A stretch of 64,000 nt of DNA from Selenihalanaerobacter shriftii (GCF_900167185.1 NZ_FUWM01000005.1:124001-188000); one strand, 5' to 3'; counted from the first letter of the stretch, positions 26,287-37,331 are shown. Numbers and translations: made by a program. The notes: generated by a model from the sequence alone, not told the origin.

Positions 26287-28413
26287 ATGTCTATAGATGT
26301 ATGTAAAGCAGCGATTGAAGGGACTATAGTTGCTACTAGCTTTGCTGAACTTCGGCTTAATCAGGCACTTAATGAGTATGGTCCAGATACTGAGATAGCT
26401 TATCCTGATACTGGATATGAATTGCCTGTTATTTCAGGATTAGAAGGAACAAAGGTAACTAAGCTTGGACAATTACCAAGAATCCTAAATAAATTTAAGA
26501 AGAATCTAAAGCATGAATTTGACTTTGAAAATGCTAAAATGGCTGGTGAATTAACAGCTATATCAGCTGAGATTATTGAGGCCTTAAAGTATATTGGAGA
26601 TGAAGATCCTTACGAAGATGAGGTATACACAGGATTTGTAAGTGATGGTGTATTAAGAGAATTAGGGGTACCTTTAGTAGACGGTACTATTCCTGGTATT
26701 GCATTACTTGTTGGTAAAGCTCGTAGCAGTGAAGAGGCTGCTGAGTTAGTTAAGGACTTACAAGGAAAAGGTATTTTAACAGTTCTTAATGACCAAATTA
26801 TTGAGCAATTAATTGAAGAGGATGTTAAGATCGGTCTTGATTACTTAACTATTCCTTTAGGTCATTTTACTCAGGTAATCCACGTTGTTAACTTTGCTGT
26901 AAGAGCAGCATTAGCTTTTGGTGGTGAAGAACGTGGTGACTATGAAGCTATTTTAACTTATATTAGAGATAGAATTAAAGCATTCGTACTTGTTTTAGGC
27001 GATCTAGATGAGGTTAGAATTGCAGCTGGAATGGCAGCTAACCATTTAGGATTACCAGTTATCACTGACCAGGATGTACAAGAAGTTCCTGATTGGTTTG
27101 TAACTGAAAAGGACTATGAGGAAGCAGTTCTATTAGGACTTGAATTACAGGATATTCATATTGAAATTGTAGATATTCCAGTACCAATTACTGTAGGACC
27201 TGCTTTTGAAGGAGAGCAAATCAGAAGTGATGGTATGTATGTTGAGTTCGGTGGACAAAGAACTCCAGCATGTGAGTTAGTAAAGATGAGAGAAAAAGAG
27301 GAAATAGAGGATGGAAAAGTAGAAGTAATCGGACCAGACATTGATGATATTGAAGATGGTGACAAGTTACCATTAGGAATCATGGTTGATGTTTATGGTC
27401 GAAATATGGAAGAGGATTTTGAAGGTGTATTTGAAAGAAGAGTTCACTACTTCTGCAACTATGGTGAAGGATTATGGCACGTAGGTCAGCGTGACATCAA
27501 CTGGGTTCGAATTAGTAAAGAAGCTGTAGAGAAAGGATTTACAATTGAGGGTATAGGTCACATCTTATACGCTAAGTTTAAGTCTGAATATCCATCATTA
27601 ATTGATAGACTTCAAGTAAGAATTGTTACTGATGAAGACAAAATTGATGAAGTATTAGATGAAGCTCGAGAACGTTACACGAAGCGTGACGATAGAATGA
27701 GAGAATTAACTGATGAGTCAGTAGATGTATTCTATGACTGTACTTTATGTCAGTCTTTTGCACCAGATCACGTATGTATTGTAACTCCTGACCGAGTTGG
27801 ATTATGTGGAGCAGTTAGTTGGTTAGATGCTAAAGCCGCTTATGAAATTGAACCAACTGGACCTAACCAGCCTGTTGAATTAGGTGAATGTATAGATGAG
27901 CATAATGGGCAATGGACAGGATGTAATGAAAGACAGTATAAGGAATCAAGCGGTAAGATTGAAGAAGTAAATATTTATTCAATCATAGATAATCCAATGA
28001 CTTCTTGTGGATGTTTTGAGGCAATCATGGCTATGCTTCCAGAAGCAAATGGCTTCATGATTGTAAACCGTGAATTTTCTGATCAAACTCCTGTTGGTAT
28101 GAAGTTCTCTACTTTAGCTGGTACAGTAGGTGGAGGAAATCAGACTCCAGGATTTATGGGAATCGGTAAATCTTACGTTTCTAGCCCTAAGTTTGTTAAG
28201 GGTGATGGTGGTATAAGAAGAATAGTTTGGATGCCGAAAGAATTAAAAGAGCATTTAAGGGATGACATTGAGCGACGTGGTGAAGAACTAGGTCTTGATA
28301 ACTTCTATGATATGATTGCTGATGAAACTGTAGGAGAGACTGTAGATGAAATCTTGCCATATTTAGAAGAGAAGGGACATCCTGCTTTGGAAATGGATCC
28401 ACTTATGGGATAA
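26287..28413 (+). CDS. acsB: Acetyl-CoA synthase (CODH/ACS alpha subunit)
   Basis: Condenses CO, a corrinoid-bound methyl group and CoA into acetyl-CoA at the Ni-Ni-4Fe4S A-cluster. The 708-residue protein carries all A-cluster ligands: Cys485, Cys488, Cys497 and Cys507 (spacing CxxCx8Cx9C) and the Cys574-Gly-Cys576 chelate for the distal nickel. The N-terminal CO-channel domain and the glycine-rich C-terminus (AGTVGGGNQTPGF) are intact. AAGGAGGAGATAAA precedes ATG 26287. A 13-bp inverted repeat lies between it and acsC. Confidence 0.96.
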   Translation: MSIDVCKAAIEGTIVATSFAELRLNQALNEYGPDTEIAYPDTGYELPVISGLEGTKVTKLGQLPRILNKFKKNLKHEFDFENAKMAGELTAISAEIIEALKYIGDEDPYEDEVYTGFVSDGVLRELGVPLVDGTIPGIALLVGKARSSEEAAELVKDLQGKGILTVLNDQIIEQLIEEDVKIGLDYLTIPLGHFTQVIHVVNFAVRAALAFGGEERGDYEAILTYIRDRIKAFVLVLGDLDEVRIAAGMAANHLGLPVITDQDVQEVPDWFVTEKDYEEAVLLGLELQDIHIEIVDIPVPITVGPAFEGEQIRSDGMYVEFGGQRTPACELVKMREKEEIEDGKVEVIGPDIDDIEDGDKLPLGIMVDVYGRNMEEDFEGVFERRVHYFCNYGEGLWHVGQRDINWVRISKEAVEKGFTIEGIGHILYAKFKSEYPSLIDRLQVRIVTDEDKIDEVLDEARERYTKRDDRMRELTDESVDVFYDCTLCQSFAPDHVCIVTPDRVGLCGAVSWLDAKAAYEIEPTGPNQPVELGECIDEHNGQWTGCNERQYKESSGKIEEVNIYSIIDNPMTSCGCFEAIMAMLPEANGFMIVNREFSDQTPVGMKFSTLAGTVGGGNQTPGFMGIGKSYVSSPKFVKGDGGIRRIVWMPKELKEHLRDDIERRGEELGLDNFYDMIADETVGETVDEILPYLEEKGHPALEMDPLMG

Positions 28414-28450
28414 TTTAGATTCCAATAATTATTAATTACTAATTAAAAAG

Positions 28451-28503
28451 TATAGAAGATTGAGCAGAAAGCAGTTTACTATATTACTGTTCAATCTTCT
28501 ATA
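28451..28503 (+). repeat. Inverted repeat between acsB and acsC (intercistronic stem)
   Basis: TATAGAAGATTGA (28451-28463) and its exact complement (28491-28503) enclose a 27-nt loop. The stem is followed by A-rich sequence rather than a T run. It is better explained as an RNA-stability or processing stem separating the acsAB message from acsCDE than as a simple terminator. Confidence 0.65.
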
Positions 28504-28557
28504 AAAATAAATATGTTAAAAAACTAAAGAAAACAATATGAAAGGAGAAATCAGATT

Positions 28558-29919
28558 ATGGGTTTAACAGGATTAGAAATTTATAAGAAATTACCGCAAA
28601 CTAATTGTGGTGAATGTGGACCTCCTACTTGTTTAGCTTTTGCTATGCAATTAGCAGAAGGAAAGGCTAAATTAGATCAGTGTCCTGACGTTTCAGATGA
28701 GGCAAAGCAGGCTTTAAATGCTGCTTCAGCACCTCCAATTGAAACAGTTGCTATGGGGACTGGTGATTATGAAATAGAGGTAGGTGGAGAGACAGAATTA
28801 TTTAGACATGATAAGACTTTCTTCAATCAACCAGGGGTTGCAATTTCAGTGAGTGATGAAGAAGGTGCGGATGATATTGCCGATAAGATAGAGAAAATTA
28901 ATGCTTTAACTTTTGAGAGAGTTGGGCAGGTAATTGAATTAGGTATGATTGCAGTTGTAAATGATTCTGATGATGCTGATACTTTTGTAGAAGCAGTAAA
29001 AGTAGTAGCAGAAAATACAGAGAGAACTTTAATTTTAGTTTCTCAGGATCCAGCAGCTATTGAGGGAGCTTTAGCAGAAGTTGCTGATAGAAATCCGTTG
29101 ATTTATGCTGCAGTAGAAGCTAATTATGAAGAAATGACAGAATTAGCTAAAGAGAATGAATGTCCATTAGCTGTTAAGGGGGATGACCTAGATAGTTTAG
29201 CTGAGTTAACTAAGAAGGTAAAAGATTTAGATTATGATAACTTAGTTATTGATTCTGGTTCTAGAGATACAGCTCAAGTATTAGCTGATCAGACAGTAAT
29301 TAGAAGATTAAGTATTAAGAAGAAATTTAGACCTGTTGGATTCCCAACTATAACATTTACTGAAGCAGATACTGTTGCAGAAGAGGTCATGCAAGCTAGT
29401 ACTTATGTATCTAAGTATGCTGGTATAGTAGTCTTAAGTAATGCTCTTGAATTAGCTGAAGTATTACCATTATTAACAGTGAGACAGAATATCTATACAG
29501 ATCCAAGAGTGCCTGTTACAGTTGAACCAAATAAGGTATATGAGGTTGGTGAACCTGATGAGACATCACCAGTATTTATCACTACTAACTTCTCATTATC
29601 TTATTATAGTGTAGAAGGAGATGTAAGTGGTGGTAAACTTGATGCTTACATTATCCCAATTGATACAGATGGTACTTCTGTACTTACTGGTTGGGCTGCT
29701 GATAAGTTTGGTGGTAAGAAGATTGGTGAAATCATGACTGAGGAAACTGATATTGAAGATAGAGTAAATCATAAAAAGGTTATTATTCCAGGTCATGTAG
29801 CAGTAATTAGTGGTAAGTTAGAAGAAGCATCTGGTTGGGATGTTCTTGTAGGACCACGTGAATGTTCTGGAATTCCAAGTTATATTGCCAGTAGATGGGA
29901 ACAAGAATTAGGAGCATAA
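28558..29919 (+). CDS. acsC: Corrinoid/iron-sulfur protein large (gamma) subunit
   Basis: Binds the 4Fe-4S cluster and, with AcsD, the corrinoid that carries the methyl group from methyl-THF to acetyl-CoA synthase. The 453 residues begin with the 4Fe-4S domain (QTNCGECGPPTCLAFAMQLA then DQCP), followed by a TIM barrel and a C-terminal cobamide-binding domain (VIIPGHVAVISGKLEEASGWD and VGPRECSGIPSY). ATG 28558 follows AAAGGAGAAATCAGATT. Its order before the activator and acsD fits the acs cluster of other Firmicutes acetogens. Confidence 0.94.
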   Translation: MGLTGLEIYKKLPQTNCGECGPPTCLAFAMQLAEGKAKLDQCPDVSDEAKQALNAASAPPIETVAMGTGDYEIEVGGETELFRHDKTFFNQPGVAISVSDEEGADDIADKIEKINALTFERVGQVIELGMIAVVNDSDDADTFVEAVKVVAENTERTLILVSQDPAAIEGALAEVADRNPLIYAAVEANYEEMTELAKENECPLAVKGDDLDSLAELTKKVKDLDYDNLVIDSGSRDTAQVLADQTVIRRLSIKKKFRPVGFPTITFTEADTVAEEVMQASTYVSKYAGIVVLSNALELAEVLPLLTVRQNIYTDPRVPVTVEPNKVYEVGEPDETSPVFITTNFSLSYYSVEGDVSGGKLDAYIIPIDTDGTSVLTGWAADKFGGKKIGEIMTEETDIEDRVNHKKVIIPGHVAVISGKLEEASGWDVLVGPRECSGIPSYIASRWEQELGA

Positions 29920-29963
29920 CCTGACCGATAGTAACCAGTTTGACTAATGGGAGGGGAATACAA

Positions 29964-31883
29964 ATGGCAGGATATACTGTAAGTTTTTTGCCAAATGAGA
30001 TAGAGATAAATTGTGATTCAGGAACTAATTTATTAGAATTAGCAGCAGATGCTGGTGTTGAAATTAAAGCAGTCTGTGGTGGGGCTGGAAGCTGTGGTAA
30101 ATGCCAGGTTATTGTTAAAGAAGGTAAAGTTAATAAACTTGATCAGGGGATTCTTTCCCCTGACAAGTTAGAACAAGGTTATGTCCTGGCATGTAAAGCA
30201 GAAGTAATCAGTGATGTAGTTATAGAAGTTCCACCAGAATCACGACTAAGTAAACATCAGATTCTACTTGATGATGATATGGGAGATGGAGAATACTTAA
30301 CTGAGGAAGATTTAAATATAGATGATAGGGTAGAATTGTCTCCATTATATCAAAGATTAGAGTTAGAATTAAATGAACCATCATTAGTTGATAATGCTAG
30401 TGATTTAGAAAGATTATATACTGAAATTAATCGAGACCGAAATTTACCAGATTTAAAAACACCATTACCTGTTTTAAAAGAACTAGCTTCTCATTTGCGA
30501 GAATATGATTGGGAAACAGGAGTTTCTTTAGCAGCAGTTAATGGGAATTATGAGGTTGCTGAATTAAGTGCGCCAGATGATGAGAATTCTGATTATGGAA
30601 TTGCTGTTGATATTGGAACTACTACTTTGGCTTTAAATTTAGTAGATCTAAGTACTGGTAAGACAGTAGCAATGGAAGGTGCTTATAATAAACAGGCGAA
30701 TTATGGTGATGATGTAATTGGTAGAATTAATTTTGTTAAAGAAAATGATGGTGGTTTAGAAAGATTACATCAATCTATAATTAAAAGCATTAATGAATTA
30801 ATAGAAAATGCTGCTACTAAGCAAGGTATAGAACATTCTGATATCAAGACAGCAGTTTTTGCAGGTAATACAACTATGGCTCATCTATTCTTAGGAATTG
30901 ATCCAAATAATATTAGACTGGATCCATATATTCCAACTTTAAACTTTATTCCACCTGTAAGAGCTAATGAATTAGGCATCAATATTAAAGAAGAATCGTG
31001 GGTTTATTGTTTACCAGGGGTAGCTAGTTTTGTAGGTGGAGATATTACATCTGGAGTCTTAGCTACAGAGTTATCTAAACAGGATAAGATTACTTTATTT
31101 ATTGATATTGGTACTAATGGTGAGTTAGTATTAGGAAATCAGGATTGGTTAATGACTTGTTCTTGTTCAGCCGGCCCTGCATTTGAAGGGGGAGGAATTG
31201 AGTATGGTATGAGAGCAATGACTGGTGCTATTGAACTTTTCGATATAGATGAAGAGACTTATGAGATGAAGTATAGTACCATTGATGATGCTCCTCCAAT
31301 AGGAGTCTGTGGGTCAGGCTTAATAAATCTAATAGCAATATTAAATGAAGTGGGAATTATTAACCGTTCTGGTAAATTCGATTCAGAGTTGGAACATGAA
31401 AGGTTAAGAGATAGAGATTATGAAAAAGAATTCGTGTTGGTTCCAAAAGAAGAAGCTGGAATTGATAAGGATATAGTAATTACAGAAAATGATATTAAGA
31501 ATTTACTAAGATCTAAGGGAGCGATTTATGCTGGTATTAGAATGATGCTTAGAAATATGTCATTAACTGAAGACTTTATTGAACAAGTCTTAGTTGCCGG
31601 AGGTTTTGGAAATTATATTAATTTAGATGATGCTAAGAAAATAGGATTACTTCCGGATTTGCCAGCAGATAAATTTAAATTTGTGGGGAATACTTCTTTA
31701 AAAGGTGCTAAGATAAGTCTGTTATCGAAAGATGCCTTTGATAGAGTAGAAGAAATTGCTAAGAAAATGACTTACTTAGAGTTAAGTGCTGAAGACCAAA
31801 GTCAAGACTTTATGGATGAGTTTGTTTCAGCACAGTTTATTCCACATACCGATTTAAGTCTATTTCCTTCTGTTACAGAGTAA
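29964..31883 (+). CDS. acsV: ASKHA-type corrinoid reductive activator (AcsV/RACE-like)
   Basis: Uses ATP and low-potential electrons to reactivate oxidised Co(II) corrinoid on AcsCD. The 639-residue product has an N-terminal 2Fe-2S domain (VCGGAGSCGKCQVIVKEG, with a later Cys in LACKAEV). After a linker comes a DUF4445/ASKHA ATPase region with YGIAVDIGTTTLALNL, FAGNTTMAHL, DIGTNGELVLG and CGSGLINLIA. ATG 29964 follows GGGAGGGGAATACAA; the in-frame TTG at 29940 lies upstream of that site. It fits between acsC and the CooC-like ATPase. Confidence 0.9.
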   Translation: MAGYTVSFLPNEIEINCDSGTNLLELAADAGVEIKAVCGGAGSCGKCQVIVKEGKVNKLDQGILSPDKLEQGYVLACKAEVISDVVIEVPPESRLSKHQILLDDDMGDGEYLTEEDLNIDDRVELSPLYQRLELELNEPSLVDNASDLERLYTEINRDRNLPDLKTPLPVLKELASHLREYDWETGVSLAAVNGNYEVAELSAPDDENSDYGIAVDIGTTTLALNLVDLSTGKTVAMEGAYNKQANYGDDVIGRINFVKENDGGLERLHQSIIKSINELIENAATKQGIEHSDIKTAVFAGNTTMAHLFLGIDPNNIRLDPYIPTLNFIPPVRANELGINIKEESWVYCLPGVASFVGGDITSGVLATELSKQDKITLFIDIGTNGELVLGNQDWLMTCSCSAGPAFEGGGIEYGMRAMTGAIELFDIDEETYEMKYSTIDDAPPIGVCGSGLINLIAILNEVGIINRSGKFDSELEHERLRDRDYEKEFVLVPKEEAGIDKDIVITENDIKNLLRSKGAIYAGIRMMLRNMSLTEDFIEQVLVAGGFGNYINLDDAKKIGLLPDLPADKFKFVGNTSLKGAKISLLSKDAFDRVEEIAKKMTYLELSAEDQSQDFMDEFVSAQFIPHTDLSLFPSVTE

Positions 31884-31931
31884 CAGATTTACAACTAAAT
31901 CTTTTAAATCAACGGTGGAGAGGTGAAAATT

Positions 31932-32687
31932 ATGAATATAGCAGTAGCGGGAAAAGGTGGAACAGGAAAGACTACATTTAGCTCTTTATTAATTAGAACA
32001 TTAATTAATAATAAAGCAAGACCAATTTTAGCTGTAGATGCTGATGCAAATGCTAATCTAAATGAAGCATTAGGGATGGATATTCATACTACTATAACTA
32101 AACTATTAACAGATTTTAAAGAAATGAAAGGTAGACCGCCTGGAGGAATGGATAAAGCTAGTTATGTGGAATATCAACTACAGAGTTCAATAGTTGAAGA
32201 AAAAGATGTAGATTTATTAGTGATGGGAGGACCAGTTGGTCCAGGTTGTTATTGTTACCCAAATGATCTTTTAAAGGGATTTATAGATAGTTTAAGTGAT
32301 GGTTATCCATATGTAGTGATGGATAATGAAGCAGGATTAGAGCACTTAAGTAGACGTACTACTCAAGATATAGATATCTTGTTTGTCATTAGTGATGCTA
32401 GTGCGAGAGGAATCCGTTCTGCTGGTCGAGTTAAAGATATTGTAGATAATATTAAACTTGAAATTGATCAGTTATATTTAATAATTACTAAAACACCTGA
32501 TAATGCACTTGAAGCATTAGGAGAAGAAATTGAAAAGACTGGTTTAGAAGTGATCGGGATAATTCCTCATGATCCTAAAATTGCTGAATATGATTTACAT
32601 GGTAAACCATTAGTGGATTTACCAGATGATTCTTCAGCAGTAGAAGCTGTTAAAGAAATCATAGAAAAGACTGTTTTAGCTGATTAA
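31932..32687 (+). CDS. Second CooC/AcsF-like nickel-insertion ATPase
   Basis: A 251-residue MinD-type ATPase paralogous to CooC at 23242, with GKGGTGKTTF, DADANANLNEALG and a CxC metal motif in GPGCYCYPND. It sits among acsV and acsD, the usual position of AcsF/CooC2, which has been linked to maturation of acetyl-CoA synthase or the ACS-bound CODH. Having both paralogs in the same operon suggests separate clients, perhaps the C-cluster and the A-cluster. I choose ATG 31932 over the in-frame GTG 31923 because GGTGGAGAGGTG then has correct spacing. Confidence 0.85.
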   Translation: MNIAVAGKGGTGKTTFSSLLIRTLINNKARPILAVDADANANLNEALGMDIHTTITKLLTDFKEMKGRPPGGMDKASYVEYQLQSSIVEEKDVDLLVMGGPVGPGCYCYPNDLLKGFIDSLSDGYPYVVMDNEAGLEHLSRRTTQDIDILFVISDASARGIRSAGRVKDIVDNIKLEIDQLYLIITKTPDNALEALGEEIEKTGLEVIGIIPHDPKIAEYDLHGKPLVDLPDDSSAVEAVKEIIEKTVLAD

Positions 32688-32749
32688 AGGTTTAAAAATA
32701 AATCTTCCAATCAAGAAATTTATTAAAACAAGAGAAAGGGGCGTATAAA

Positions 32750-33715
32750 ATGGCAGTAGAAATGTTAAAAGAAAAGTGGAGTGGCCAAGTAGAAGAACTA
32801 ACTATTGGCGCTACAGAAGAAGATGGAGGAACTAGAACATCTACAGTAACAGTTGGAGGTGAAACTGCACTTCCTTTCCTACATTTTGAAGGTGAATTTC
32901 CTCATAGACCAGTTGTGGCGTTTGAAATTAATGATGAAGAACCAGTAGATATGCCAGAATCATTAGTTGAAGTATGGGGTGATGTTTGGGCAGATCCAGT
33001 TGATTGGGCTAAGAAAGCTGTTGAAGAGTATGATGCTGAATTACTTGCTCTAAAACTAGACAGTGCTAATCCAAATGGGGAAGATGCTTCTGGTGAAGAA
33101 GTAGTTGAGACTGTGCAAGCAGTTTTAGATGCAGTAGGAGTACCATTAATTATCATTGGTTGTGGTGATTCTGAAAAGGATAATGAAATTCTAAAAGCAG
33201 TTGCTGAAGCTACTGAGGGTGAGAATTTATTATTTGGAATCGCTGAAGAAGATAATTATAAGACAATTGCTGGAGCTTGTATGATTCATGAACATAGCAT
33301 TATTGCTCAGTCTCCAGTAGATGTGAATATATGTAAGCAGTTAAATATCTTACTTACTGATATGGGTATTAAAGAGAATAAAATTGTTATTGACCCAATT
33401 ATCAGTGGTCTAGGTTATGGTATGGAGTATTCTTATTCGATTATGGAAAGAATTCGTTTAGGTGCCCTAAGAGATGATAAGATGTTATCTATGCCGATAA
33501 TCAACTTTATTGGTGAAGATGGTTGGAAAGCAAAAGAAGCATCAGCATCTAAAGAAGAGTTTCCTAGTTGGGGAGAGCAATCAGTTAGAGGTCCTTTATG
33601 GGAAACATTAACTGCAGTACCATTATTACAGGCAGGGGCTGATCTATTAGTAATTTGGCATCCTGAAACTGCAGAAAATCTTGATAAGCATATAGCAGAA
33701 TTAATGGAAAAGTAA
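32750..33715 (+). CDS. acsD: Corrinoid/iron-sulfur protein small (delta) subunit
   Basis: TIM-barrel partner of AcsC that holds the corrinoid between the two subunits during methyl transfer. The 321 residues are near the usual length and show the family segments VGGETALPFLHFEGEFP, ALKLDSANPNGED, IIIGCGDSEKD and PIISGLGYGMEYSYSIMER. The 3' end PLLQAGADLLVIWHPE is also characteristic. ATG 32750 follows GAAAGGGGCGTATAAA. A short imperfect hairpin (33733-33759) separates it from acsE. Confidence 0.94.
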   Translation: MAVEMLKEKWSGQVEELTIGATEEDGGTRTSTVTVGGETALPFLHFEGEFPHRPVVAFEINDEEPVDMPESLVEVWGDVWADPVDWAKKAVEEYDAELLALKLDSANPNGEDASGEEVVETVQAVLDAVGVPLIIIGCGDSEKDNEILKAVAEATEGENLLFGIAEEDNYKTIAGACMIHEHSIIAQSPVDVNICKQLNILLTDMGIKENKIVIDPIISGLGYGMEYSYSIMERIRLGALRDDKMLSMPIINFIGEDGWKAKEASASKEEFPSWGEQSVRGPLWETLTAVPLLQAGADLLVIWHPETAENLDKHIAELMEK

Positions 33716-33779
33716 AGAAGATTAGTATTTAAAGTGACATAGCTATTAGCTAAGTTACTCTAAATTTAATAAAATTTAA

Positions 33780-34586
<807 letters not shown>

Positions 34587-34633
34587 GTCATAGTATTTTA
34601 TAGATTCTATGAATTAAGAAGTAAATTTTATGG

Positions 34634-34665
34634 AATTGAGGAGCAGATCTGCTCCTCAATTTTTT
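34634..34665 (+). terminator. Strong terminator ending the CODH/ACS operon
   Basis: A perfect 28-nt palindrome (AATTGAGGAGCAG and complement) is followed by a T run. It separates acsE from the diaphorase module. Confidence 0.92.
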
Positions 34666-34842
34666 AAAAGAGAAAAGTAATAAGGGCTAGTAAGCTATCC
34701 ATTTTAATTTTTAATATAATTGATTGATCTAGGAGGTGGATTAATTAAGATACTATCAATTAAAATGAAATAAATATTAATTATGAATAAATCAGGAGTA
34801 AAGATAATAGATTGATTACAAAAGGTAAGGAGGGATTATATA

Positions 34843-35334
34843 ATGGCTTGTCAATGTGGATGTTCAGAGGAGAATAATGAGAAATATCTATCGCCATTAA
34901 GAGAGATTTTAGAAAGTTATGAGCAGAAAGCAGAAGATTTAATTCCGGTCTTACAGGATGCTCAGGAAGAGTATGGTTATTTACCTAAGACAGTTTTAAG
35001 AGAAATTGCAGATAGTTTAGATATTTTCTTTAGTGAGGTTTATGGAGTAGCTACTTTTTATTCTCAATTTCATTTAGAACCTCGAGGTGAAAATGTTATT
35101 AGAGTCTGTATGGGAACTGCTTGTCATGTTAAAGGTGGAGCACAGATTCTAGAAGCTGTACAGAATGAATTAGGTATTGAAGCTGGTGAGACGACAGAAG
35201 ACCTTGAATTTACTGTAGAGTCAGTAGCCTGTATTGGTGCTTGTGGTTTAGCACCGGTAATTATGGTGAACGAAGATACTCATGGAAGATTAGTGCCTAG
35301 TCAAATTTCTGAAATTTTAGCTCAGTATAAATAG
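34843..35334 (+). CDS. NuoE/HydC-like 2Fe-2S thioredoxin-fold subunit
   Basis: Electron-transfer subunit of an NAD(P)H-linked diaphorase, 163 residues. It has the NuoE pattern: an N-terminal helical bundle (LIPVLQDAQEEYGYLPKTVLREIA), YGVATFYSQFHLEPRG, and 2Fe-2S ligands CMGTACHVKGG then CIGACGLAPV. An extra N-terminal CQCGC cluster is unusual and could bind metal. ATG 34843 follows AAGGAGGGATTATATA. It is the first of five co-directional genes; the 180-bp leader holds no obvious consensus promoter. Confidence 0.88.
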   Translation: MACQCGCSEENNEKYLSPLREILESYEQKAEDLIPVLQDAQEEYGYLPKTVLREIADSLDIFFSEVYGVATFYSQFHLEPRGENVIRVCMGTACHVKGGAQILEAVQNELGIEAGETTEDLEFTVESVACIGACGLAPVIMVNEDTHGRLVPSQISEILAQYK

Positions 35335-35366
35335 AGTAAAAGATAATTTAGACGGAGGTGAATGAG

Positions 35367-35726
35367 GTGGAATCATTAGCAAAATTGAAAGAATCTAGAG
35401 AAAAATTTAGTAAAGAATTAGAGTTGGTCTCTGAAAAACCGCAAATAATTATTGGCTTCGGTACTTGCGGAATTGCTGCAGGAGCTAGAAAAATTTTGAC
35501 AGCTATTGAGACTGAAGTTGAAGAACGGGAATTAGATGTAGCTGTCAGTCAAACGGGCTGTATAGGTCTGTGCGAAAAAGAACCATTAGTAGATATTAAG
35601 TTACCGGGAGAAGATAGAGTTACTTATGGTAATTTAAGTGTTGATGATGTAGAGAAAATTATTGCTGAACATGTTATAGAGGGTAAAGTTGTAGAGAATT
35701 TAGCAATTGCGAGGTTAGAAGATTAA
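35367..35726 (+). CDS. Thioredoxin-like 2Fe-2S ferredoxin (HndB / NuoF N-terminal-domain-like)
   Basis: A 119-residue stand-alone version of the 2Fe-2S domain that is often fused to the front of HydB/NuoF in electron-bifurcating enzymes. Ligands are in GFGTCGIAAGARK and QTGCIGLCEKEPL. Placed directly before a NuoF-like gene, it likely docks onto that flavoprotein. GTG 35367 has proper spacing from GGAGG (35354-35358); the longer in-frame GTG at 35358 overlaps that site. Confidence 0.83.
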   Translation: MESLAKLKESREKFSKELELVSEKPQIIIGFGTCGIAAGARKILTAIETEVEERELDVAVSQTGCIGLCEKEPLVDIKLPGEDRVTYGNLSVDDVEKIIAEHVIEGKVVENLAIARLED

Positions 35727-35749
35727 TTATAAGATAGGAGGTAAAAGTA

Positions 35750-37243
35750 ATGGATAATATTCCAGCTTATAAAGAGCTTGACGTTTACAAAAAACAGCGC
35801 CGAATAGCATTGGCCAATTGTGGTCGAATCGATCCAGAAAGGATTGAGGAGTATATTGTGGCCGGTGGTTATGAAGCATTAGGTAAAGCATTAACAGAAA
35901 TGACCTCTCAGGAAGTCATTGATGAAGTTAAAGAAGCTGGCTTGCGTGGCCGTGGTGGTGGAGGTTTTCCAACAGGTCTTAAGTGGCAGTCTGCTCATGA
36001 TGCTGAAGGTGATAAGAAGTATATTGTATGTAATGCTGATGAAGGAGATCCAGGTGCATTTATGGATCGAAGTATATTAGAAGGAGATCCTCATAGAGTA
36101 CTTGAAGGTATGGTTATTGCCGGTTATGCAGTTGGTTCTGATGAAGGGTATATTTATGCTAGAGCTGAGTACCCACTAGCCATTAAAAGATTGAAGAAGG
36201 CTATTGCTCAAGCACGCGAACATGGTTTATTAGGAGAAAACTTGTTTGGAACGGACTTTAGTTTTGATGTTCATATTAAAGCTGGTGCCGGGGCTTTCGT
36301 TTGTGGTGAAGAAACAGCTTTAATGGCTTCCATTGAAGGTAGACGAGGAATGCCAGAACCTAGACCTCCGTATCCAACTGAAAAAGGTTTATGGGGTAAC
36401 CCTACTAATATCAATAACGTAGAAACTTATGCAAATGTTTCAACGATAATTGAAGAGGGTGCTAAAGAATTTAAGTCAGTTGGAACTGAGAATAGCAAAG
36501 GAACTAAAGTATTTGCTCTAGCAGGTAAGATTAATAATACTGGTCTAGTTGAAGTTCCAATGGGAATTACAATGAAAGAGGTCATTTACGATATAGGTGG
36601 TGGAATTCCTAATGATAAGGAATTTAAAGCAGTACAGATCGGTGGTCCTTCTGGAGGTTGTCTGCCAGAAGAAAAGACAGACCTACCTATAGATTATGAT
36701 TCATTAGTTGAAGTTGGAGCAATGATGGGATCAGGTGGATTAATCGTTATGGATGAAGACACTTGTATGGTAGATGTAGCTCGATTCTTCTTAAACTTTA
36801 CAGTGTCAGAGTCTTGTGGTAAGTGTACTCCTTGTTCTGAAGGTACTAAGAGAATGTTGGATATCCTAGAAAGGATTGCTGAAGGTAAAGGTAAAGCTGA
36901 AGATCTAGATGAATTAAAAAATCTAGGTGAAACTATAAAGGATACTGCATTATGTGGTTTAGGTCAAACCGCTCCTAATCCTGTATTGTCAACATTAAAT
37001 TATTTCAAAGGTGAATATGAAGCGCATGTAGAAGATAGGGAGTGTCCTGCGGGAGTATGTAAGTCATTAATTGAATACGATATTACTGATGAGTGTACTG
37101 GTTGTACTAGTTGTGTAGATGTATGTCCAGTAGATGCTATCAGTGGAGAAGCGAAAGAAGAGCATACTATAGATAAGAGTGAGTGTACTAAATGTGGTAC
37201 TTGTATAGATGTTTGTCCTGTTGATGCGATAGTCAAAGGATAA
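35750..37243 (+). CDS. NuoF/HydB-like NADH-binding flavoprotein with two C-terminal 4Fe-4S sites
   Basis: FMN-containing NAD(H) dehydrogenase subunit, 497 residues. It shows [13 protein letters not shown] (FMN/NAD loop), [34 protein letters not shown], and the N3-type 4Fe-4S ligands [11 protein letters not shown] with a later Cys. The C-terminal extension carries two CxxCxxCxxxCP motifs ([12 protein letters not shown] and [12 protein letters not shown]), typical of bifurcating hydrogenase and formate dehydrogenase subunits rather than of respiratory complex I. The usual N-terminal 2Fe-2S domain is split off as the preceding gene. ATG 35750 follows ATAGGAGGTAAAAGTA. Confidence 0.92.
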   Translation: MDNIPAYKELDVYKKQRRIALANCGRIDPERIEEYIVAGGYEALGKALTEMTSQEVIDEVKEAGLRGRGGGGFPTGLKWQSAHDAEGDKKYIVCNADEGDPGAFMDRSILEGDPHRVLEGMVIAGYAVGSDEGYIYARAEYPLAIKRLKKAIAQAREHGLLGENLFGTDFSFDVHIKAGAGAFVCGEETALMASIEGRRGMPEPRPPYPTEKGLWGNPTNINNVETYANVSTIIEEGAKEFKSVGTENSKGTKVFALAGKINNTGLVEVPMGITMKEVIYDIGGGIPNDKEFKAVQIGGPSGGCLPEEKTDLPIDYDSLVEVGAMMGSGGLIVMDEDTCMVDVARFFLNFTVSESCGKCTPCSEGTKRMLDILERIAEGKGKAEDLDELKNLGETIKDTALCGLGQTAPNPVLSTLNYFKGEYEAHVEDRECPAGVCKSLIEYDITDECTGCTSCVDVCPVDAISGEAKEEHTIDKSECTKCGTCIDVCPVDAIVKG

Positions 37244-37331
37244 TCTATAAACTCAAGGAATAAGAATTGCTGAGAAATAAAAGAAAGTTTGATGGAAATT
37301 ATGACTAAGCACATAGGAAAGAGGGGATAAA

